NCBI GenBank assembly: GCA_030592105.1
Contig: JAUVKE010000067.1
Span: 1-10,153 of the forward strand
Length of the DNA: 10,153 bases
DNA from: Desulfobacteraceae bacterium
GTDB lineage: Bacteria > Desulfobacterota > Desulfobacteria > Desulfobacterales > BuS5
Direction of reading: 5' to 3'
In this document: piece by piece, positions 6,947 through 10,153 of the stretch
Layout of the letters: each line of letters starts with the position of its first letter
Numbering within the stretch: position 1 is the first letter of the stretch
Made by a program: the position numbers and the translations under genes
The notes under the pieces: model-generated
Database searches by the model: none
The model's input: only the letters and a program-made list of their open reading frames with translations
What the model was told of the DNA's origin: nothing

Positions 6947-7355
6947 ACACAGCGCAGAATGCAGAGTAATATATGGTGATACAGACGGATTTGGGATTGT
7001 TTACCACGCAAATTATTTCCGGTGGTTCGAAATCGGCAGGGCTGAATTGTTCAGATCTTTAGGTACCTCCTACAAAGAAATAACCGAAAAGGGTGTTCAT
7101 CTTCCTGTTTCAGAAGCATATTGCAAATTTATAAAAGCCCTGAAATATGATGATATTCTACTTGTGGAAACAGGAATTGATGAAAGGGTACGGGGGGGGA
7201 TGAAATTTGATTTCCGTATCTTTGTAAAGGGGGATAAAACCCCGTCTGCAACCGGGTTTACCAAGCATGCGTGCGTGGGTGATGATAAAAAAATAATACG
7301 TCCACCGAAATTTTTGTTGGATCTTGTTAAAAACAGTCTTCCTTCTGGTAAATGA
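6939..7355 (+). CDS. YbgC/4HBT-type acyl-CoA thioesterase (first of two)
   Basis: This 138-residue single hot-dog domain belongs to the 4-hydroxybenzoyl-CoA thioesterase/YbgC family, which hydrolyses acyl-CoA thioesters in the cytoplasm. The signature YGDTDGFGIVYHANYFRW (12-29) carries the expected catalytic Asp at D16 and the conserved YHANY at 22-26. It is followed by the helix residues EIGRAELFRSLG and by VSEAYCKFIKALKYDD, which matches the family's substrate-pocket strand. The length is typical. The start ATG overlaps the thrH stop by eight bases (ATGATTAA), so it is likely translated with thrH. The substrate cannot be read from sequence. A second homologue lies three genes downstream at 8629-9042. 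Confidence 0.82.
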   Translation: MIKHSAECRVIYGDTDGFGIVYHANYFRWFEIGRAELFRSLGTSYKEITEKGVHLPVSEAYCKFIKALKYDDILLVETGIDERVRGGMKFDFRIFVKGDKTPSATGFTKHACVGDDKKIIRPPKFLLDLVKNSLPSGK

Positions 7356-7368
7356 TTGCGAAAAATTA

Positions 7369-8334
7369 ATGAATATTGATATTTCAAGATTTAAAGAATG
7401 TAAAATTCTTGTTGTGGGCGATTTGATGATTGACAGGTATTTATGGGGAACTGTCGATAGAATTTCTCCTGAGGCCCCTGTGCAGATTGTTCTTGTGAAA
7501 GATGAAAGCGTAACCCTTGGTGGTGCTGGAAATGTAGTAAATAATCTAATTTGCCTGGGTGCCGGGGTCTGGGTTGCAGGGGTCGCAGGAAAGGATGATA
7601 ATGGGAAGCTCCTTTCCCGAAAATTAAATGAACTTGGGGTCGACTCCCAGGGGATCGCCTGGGAAGAGAACAGGCAGACCACTGTAAAAACAAGAATTAT
7701 AGCTGCAAACCAGCATGTGGTGAGAATCGACAGGGAATCCAGAAAAAAGATTAAGCCCTCAACAGAAGATTATATTAAAAATTTTCTAAAAGAAAAAATA
7801 CCCGACGTCGACCTTGTACTGGTTTCCGATTATGGGAAAGGTCTTGTTACCAAAAACCTCATGGCTGAAATTGTTCAAACAGTAAAAAAATATAATAAAA
7901 GAGTAATTGTCGATCCCAAAGGGCTCGACTTCTCCAAATACTCGGGAGCGTCATTAATCACTCCAAATAAAAAAGAGGCATCCCATGTCTCCGGCATAGA
8001 AATTTTAGATGATTTAACACTTAACAGCGCCGGGCTTCAGATTCTTGAAAAAACAGATACAGGGAGCCTGCTGATAACCTGCGGCAAGGACGGTATGGTT
8101 ATGTTTGAACGTGATGAAAAACCATATAAAATATCTGCAAAGGCGCGGCAGGTTTTTGATGTGTCAGGCGCTGGTGACACTGTAATAGCTGTTTTAGGTC
8201 TTGCAATTGCCCTGGGCATCTCTTTAAAAAGTGGCGCTGCAATTGCAAATACCGCCGCAGGGCTGGTGGTGGGAAAGGTTGGCACAGCAACAATTTCGCA
8301 AAAAGAACTTGCTGATGCATTAAGGGGCAGTTAA
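7369..8334 (+). CDS. rfaE1: D-glycero-beta-D-manno-heptose-7-phosphate kinase (HldE kinase-domain protein, monofunctional)
   Basis: A 321-residue PfkB/ribokinase-family sugar kinase that phosphorylates heptose 7-phosphate at C1 on the way to ADP-heptose for the LPS inner core. Visible features are VVGDLMIDRYLWGTVDRISPEAPV (15-38), typical of RfaE/HldE domain I, plus GGAGNVVNNL (51-60), SDYGKGL (153-159), ITPNKKEA (197-204) and DVSGAGDTV (264-272) with the catalytic base D270. The protein stops where the cytidylyltransferase half of bifunctional HldE would begin, so the nucleotidyltransferase must be encoded elsewhere. ATG 7369 is chosen since homology starts a few residues in. It shares TAATG with a five-codon mini-frame that starts at the previous gene's stop. 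No clear ribosome site is visible, so expression may depend on coupling. Confidence 0.88.
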   Translation: MNIDISRFKECKILVVGDLMIDRYLWGTVDRISPEAPVQIVLVKDESVTLGGAGNVVNNLICLGAGVWVAGVAGKDDNGKLLSRKLNELGVDSQGIAWEENRQTTVKTRIIAANQHVVRIDRESRKKIKPSTEDYIKNFLKEKIPDVDLVLVSDYGKGLVTKNLMAEIVQTVKKYNKRVIVDPKGLDFSKYSGASLITPNKKEASHVSGIEILDDLTLNSAGLQILEKTDTGSLLITCGKDGMVMFERDEKPYKISAKARQVFDVSGAGDTVIAVLGLAIALGISLKSGAAIANTAAGLVVGKVGTATISQKELADALRGS

Positions 8335-8335
8335 C

Positions 8336-8632
8336 ATGCCTTTTGTTGAGAAAAAAAAAGAAGGCCTTATTTTTAAAGTTACAGTCCTGCCCAAGTCATC
8401 GAGAAATATGGCAGCCGGTATTTACGGGGATACTCTCAAGATAAAACTGACTGCTCCCCCTGTGGATGGAGCTGCAAATAAAATGTGCATTAATTTTCTT
8501 GCTGAATGCCTGAAGGTCTCCAGGTCATCTTTGGAAATTATTTCAGGCCATTCAAACAGGGTAAAAAAAATATTTTTGCAGAATTCAACACTTACACCTG
8601 AAACCCTTGAACATATTTTAAGGAACCTATGA
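8336..8632 (+). CDS. DUF167 / UPF0235 (YggU-like) family protein
   Basis: The 98-residue protein has the DUF167 signature: KVTVLPKSSRNMAAGIYGDTLKIKL, then TAPPVDGAANKMCINFLAECL with the family's hallmark PPVDGxANK, and IISGHSNRVKKIFLQN, where the family has SGxxSRxK. The length is normal for the family, whose biochemical role is unsettled. ATG 8336 lies one base after the kinase stop, with AAGGGG (8323-8328) as ribosome site. The stop overlaps the following ATG as ATGA. It is therefore embedded in the same translationally coupled run as the kinase and the thioesterases, which says little about its function. Confidence 0.85.
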   Translation: MPFVEKKKEGLIFKVTVLPKSSRNMAAGIYGDTLKIKLTAPPVDGAANKMCINFLAECLKVSRSSLEIISGHSNRVKKIFLQNSTLTPETLEHILRNL

Positions 8633-9042
8633 GCAGAGTTCATAAATTCAGCATGAAAGTCCCCCTTTATGAAATCGATCTTGGAGGGGGAGTATACCAT
8701 GGAAACTATTATCACTTTTTTGATTTGGCGAGGGAATCCATGTTTGCTGATATGGGGTATTCCTACCAGTCTATTATGGAAAACAGGAACCACCTTACAG
8801 TGGCTGAAGCTCATTGCAAATATTTAGCCCCCCTTGGGTGTCACGAAAAAATTACAATTCTCAGCAGTATAATAAAAATTACAGAAAAAAGTCTTATTTT
8901 AAAACATGAAATATGGGATCAGCAGCTTGAATCCCAAAAAACAGATCTGATTATAAGTCTGGTCTGTATAAATCATCTATGTTGTTCAGTAATCCTTCCC
9001 GCACCTCTGAGAAAAGCCATAATCTCCTGGAATAGTTTATGA
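8629..9042 (+). CDS. YbgC/4HBT-type acyl-CoA thioesterase (second of two)
   Basis: A 137-residue hot-dog protein of the 4HBT/YbgC family. The active-site segment VPLYEIDLGGGVYHGNYY (11-28) aligns with the YbgC pattern, so that D17 falls on the catalytic Asp and H24 on the conserved His. The usual first Asp (E/D-D-T-D) is replaced by E15-I16, and the motif has an extra glycine run. The downstream LTVAEAHCKYLAPLGCHEKI matches the homologue at 6939-7355 (VSEAYCKFIKALKYDDIL), so the two are likely paralogues that have diverged. The start overlaps the DUF167 stop (ATGA), with AAGGA (8620-8624) upstream. The C-terminal strand (INHLCCSVILPAPLRKAI) is less conserved than the rest. The substrate is unknown. 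Confidence 0.78.
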   Translation: MSRVHKFSMKVPLYEIDLGGGVYHGNYYHFFDLARESMFADMGYSYQSIMENRNHLTVAEAHCKYLAPLGCHEKITILSSIIKITEKSLILKHEIWDQQLESQKTDLIISLVCINHLCCSVILPAPLRKAIISWNSL

Positions 9043-9051
9043 AGCTCTAAA

Positions 9052-9064
9052 GCGGCAAAGCCGC
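9052..9064. repeat. Short GC hairpin after the second thioesterase
   Basis: GCGGC, loop AAA, GCCGC forms a five-bp GC stem ten bases after the thioesterase stop. It is followed by AGTTATCAATT, not a T-run, so it is at best a weak terminator. It could equally be part of the repeat element that begins just downstream. Confidence 0.35.
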
Positions 9065-9074
9065 AGTTATCAAT

Positions 9075-9207
9075 TATTACTTGTCAGTTGTCAACACTGG
9101 AGGTTATTTTGAAATTTGAGGATTTGGGAAACAAAAGAACTCTCAGCAAATCCCTGAGGAAGATAAATTAATATCGATATGCTTTTACTGACAACTGACA
9201 ACTGATA
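9075..9207. repeat. Inverted-repeat-bounded element (MITE-like) with a gene remnant inside
   Basis: TTGTCAGTTGTCA (9081-9093) and TGACAACTGACAA (9189-9201) are perfect 13-base inverted repeats. Allowing two mismatches extends the arms to 19 bases (9075-9093 and 9189-9207). Each arm is itself built from a repeated TTGTCA/TGACAA unit. The 95-base interior carries a strong ribosome site and a 20-codon frame. The element fills most of the gap between two convergent transcription units. A non-autonomous mobile repeat is the favoured reading; a very long-looped RNA hairpin is the alternative. Confidence 0.5.
9109..9171 (+). pseudogene. Remnant of a small gene, possibly a four-helix-bundle (S23/IVS-type) protein
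   Basis: GGAGG (9099-9103) is followed five bases later by TTG, which opens a 20-codon frame starting LKFEDLGNK and ending KSLRKIN. Four-helix-bundle proteins of the S23/IVS type commonly begin (M)KFEDL-x-VW, and such genes are often framed by short repeats. Here only the first few residues match, and the frame ends almost at once, as if the middle had been deleted and the ATG changed to TTG. It may still be translated as a short peptide. The family assignment is tentative. Confidence 0.3.
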
Positions 9208-9257
9208 CCATATAACGACTTTCTTGTTTTTTGTGACAGAAAACCAGGAGTAAGGTA

Positions 9258-9584
9258 CTAAATATTAATTACTTTGTCGGCCAGTTGCATTGCCATAACA
9301 ATATCCAGCATATTTGTAGTCTCCCCCACCTCTTTCTTGTCAAGGAGATCAAAATGGGTGAGGCATGTTCCGCAGACCAGTATGTGAAGCCCTTCTGCCT
9401 CATAATTTTTCAGAGTCGCCAAAATTTCTGAATCCGTTGTGGTTAGCTTGACACCATTATTTACGAAAACAAGGCGCCACAATTCATTACCCATCTCTTT
9501 TATGGTCTTTAAAAAACTTATCATAAGTTTTGAGCCTAATTCATCGTCTCCATGGCCAATACGATCTGTGGCCACCATAACCAT
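9258..9584 (-). CDS. yedF: DsrE-like domain protein, C-terminal half of YedF
   Basis: This 108-residue DsrE/DsrF-like domain matches the C-terminal half of YedF: ATDRIGHGDDELGSKLM (5-21), VFVNNGVKLTTT (39-50) and EGLHILVCGTCLTHFDLLDK (64-83) with the CGTC pair at 71-74, then VGETTNMLDIV (86-96). YedF proteins are usually a single polypeptide of about 200 residues with TusA-like and DsrE-like halves, and occur in selenium-using organisms. Here the ATG shares one base with the stop of the TusA-like frame (TAATG). The start has no Shine-Dalgarno sequence, only the A8 tract. A slip of -1 on that tract would join the halves as KK-I-MVMVATDRIG, matching the expected YedF linker. True split genes, programmed slippage, or a sequencing/indel error are all possible. 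Confidence 0.8.
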   Translation of the reverse strand: MVMVATDRIGHGDDELGSKLMISFLKTIKEMGNELWRLVFVNNGVKLTTTDSEILATLKNYEAEGLHILVCGTCLTHFDLLDKKEVGETTNMLDIVMAMQLADKVINI

Positions 9585-9853
9585 TATTTTTTTTCATCAG
9601 TATCTGCTTTTTCATGGATACTACATGTGTCAGCAGCATTTTTACCTTGTTTACCTGTCACATAAAAAGCTTCATCCTTTTCCTGTACAAAAACCTGGAA
9701 TTTTTGAAATTCTAAAAACCGGCTTACATTCTGCTTAGCCGCTTCATTATCCACCAGTATAGTTACTTCATGCAATTTTTTATTCACAACAGCTTCTTTG
9801 GTTTTCAGGACAGGGGCAGGGCAGTCAAGGCCTCTGCAATCTATTAATTTCAT
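9584..9853 (-). CDS. yedF: TusA/SirA-like domain protein, N-terminal half of YedF
   Basis: An 89-residue protein with a TusA-like domain: IDCRGLDCPAPVLKTKEA (4-21), with the conserved Cys-Pro (C11-P12) that carries the sulfur or selenium in this family, then VTILVDNEAAKQNVSRF (30-46) and FQVFVQEKDEAFYVTG (52-67). After about residue 67 comes a linker ending DEKK. TusA proteins proper lack this linker, and VDNEAAKQNVSRF is typical of YedF. ATG 9853 has a strong GGGAGG (complement of 9863-9868). The frame ends in TAA directly after an A8 tract, with the DsrE half starting in the -1 frame. The pair is convergent with the thioesterase run. A role in selenium or sulfur delivery follows from the family; nothing in the window names the acceptor. 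Confidence 0.83.
   Translation of the reverse strand: MKLIDCRGLDCPAPVLKTKEAVVNKKLHEVTILVDNEAAKQNVSRFLEFQKFQVFVQEKDEAFYVTGKQGKNAADTCSIHEKADTDEKK
9587..9594 (-). other. A8 homopolymer at the yedF frame junction (possible slippage site)
   Basis: The minus strand reads GATG-AAAAAAAA-TAATGG. The TusA frame reads GAA AAA AAA TAA, and slipping back one base gives AAA AAA ATA ATG GTT, the DsrE frame. The DsrE frame has a TGA just upstream of the tract, so joining must occur within the A-run. Runs of this kind support transcriptional or ribosomal slippage, and are also frequent places for sequencing errors. Confidence 0.55.
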
Positions 9854-9904
9854 TTATAGCAACCTCCCTTACGCAAGATTATGACCAGGACAAGTGGGTA
9901 TATG

Positions 9905-9933
9905 TATGCTGAAGAGTCTTTACGATCAGCATA
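9905..9933. promoter_or_regulatory. 8-bp dyad in the yedF upstream region
   Basis: TATGCTGA (9905-9912) and TCAGCATA (9926-9933) are perfect inverted repeats around 13 bases. They lie 52-80 bases upstream of the yedF start and in front of the divergent plus-strand promoter. This could be an operator for a dimeric regulator of either gene. No clear promoter for the minus-strand gene was recognised (only a weak CATAAT-like element). Confidence 0.35.
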
Positions 9934-9987
9934 TCTGAAAAATTACAGTATGTTACCATAGGCTATATGTTTTTTAAAACAGAATTC

Positions 9988-10015
9988 TTGACTTTATTAA
10001 AAAATAGGGTATTGT
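9988..10015 (+). promoter_or_regulatory. Sigma70-like promoter for the gene at 10118
   Basis: TTGACT (9988-9993) and TATTGT (10010-10015) are separated by 16 bases. Transcription would begin near 10022, leaving a leader of about 95 bases before the ATG. The -35 is close to consensus and the -10 matches four of six positions. Confidence 0.5.
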
Positions 10016-10044
10016 CAATCGGTAAAACTAAATTTATTTTCGGC

Positions 10045-10089
10045 TTGGTTTTAACCTGGCCATCAGGTTATTACTGAAATTATAACCAA
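10045..10089 (+). promoter_or_regulatory. Structured 5' leader with mutually exclusive hairpins
   Basis: TAACCTG (10052-10058) pairs with CAGGTTA (10064-10070) around a five-base loop, nested inside TTGGTT (10045-10050) pairing with AACCAA (10084-10089). Alternatively GGTTAT (10066-10071) can pair with ATAACC (10082-10087), breaking both. The structure ends 11 bases before the AAGGAG ribosome site (10103-10108). It could be a thermo-sensitive or other leader switch; pairing was judged by eye only. Confidence 0.4.
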
Positions 10090-10117
10090 ACCCTTTATCT
10101 TGAAGGAGAAAGGCTCA

Positions 10118-10153
10118 ATGGCAATTGGTATAATAACCGGTATAGTAAAATGG
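10118..10153 (+). CDS. Start of a gene, possibly a cold-shock (CspA-family) protein (3' end outside window)
   Basis: An ATG preceded by AAGGAG (10103-10108, nine bases away) opens a frame that runs off the right edge after 12 codons: MAIGIITGIVKW. Cold-shock proteins begin with a short leader followed by G-x-V-K-W-F, so GIVKW at positions 8-12 fits a CspA-type RNA-binding protein. The long structured leader behind a sigma70-like promoter also fits that class. Twelve residues are too few for certainty, and another protein with a chance GIVKW is possible. If correct, the first seven residues would be slightly longer than the usual N terminus. Confidence 0.45.
   Translation, partial: MAIGIITGIVKW

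Noticed and set aside
7158..7682. Minus-strand 174-codon frame opposite the thioesterase and heptose kinase
   Set aside because: It spans the junction of two well-supported plus-strand genes, and its translation is low-complexity Ser/Pro/Phe. No start signal is seen.
9081..9201. Repeated TTGTCA units considered as a CRISPR or tandem-repeat array
   Set aside because: There are only two arms, in inverted orientation, with no regular spacers. They fit an inverted-repeat element better.

Overview
The window most resembles a chromosomal segment of a Desulfobacterota (deltaproteobacterial, Desulfobacteraceae-like) anaerobe with moderately low GC. This is an inference: it rests on the combination of an AlaC-type aminotransferase followed by homoserine dehydrogenase, a YedF-type TusA/DsrE pair, a PrpE-type acyl-CoA synthetase and a FeoA-repeat protein next to what looks like a metal ATPase. 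No rRNA, tRNA, CRISPR array, intact insertion sequence or phage gene was seen.

Layout. (a) 1-1260, plus strand: the last 40 codons of a probable P1B-type metal ATPase, a 238-residue protein made of three FeoA-like modules, and a 67-residue membrane-anchored, lysine-rich small protein. The gap in front of the FeoA gene holds a REP-like hairpin and a perfect 28-bp palindrome side by side. (b) 1260-1552: mostly non-coding, with an 11-bp inverted repeat and one possible 33-codon minus-strand gene. (c) 1553-3457, minus strand: a complete PrpE/ACSS3-type propionyl-CoA (short-chain acyl-CoA) synthetase. (d) 3661-9042, plus strand: a compact gene run alaC, hom, thrH, YbgC-like thioesterase, heptose-7-phosphate kinase, DUF167 protein, second YbgC-like thioesterase. 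From thrH onward the genes overlap or are separated by at most 13 bases. (e) 9043-9257: an inverted-repeat-bounded element holding the remnant of a small gene. (f) 9258-9853, minus strand: TusA-like and DsrE-like genes that together make a YedF protein but are out of frame by one base at an A8 tract. (g) 9854-10153: a dyad, a sigma70-like promoter, a structured leader and the first 12 codons of a plus-strand gene that may encode a cold-shock protein.

How the genes work together. hom and thrH supply two consecutive steps of threonine synthesis (aspartate semialdehyde to homoserine to phosphohomoserine), with ThrH a candidate replacement for the usual homoserine kinase. AlaC makes alanine from pyruvate and glutamate. 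The heptose kinase feeds the ADP-heptose branch of LPS core synthesis, so the cell probably has a Gram-negative envelope. The two thioesterases and PrpE act on acyl-CoA pools. The YedF pair is associated with selenium/sulfur handling.

The items most worth a second look are the split yedF at the A8 tract, the inverted-repeat element at 9075-9207, the leader with alternative pairings upstream of 10118, and the repeat pair at 166-216.
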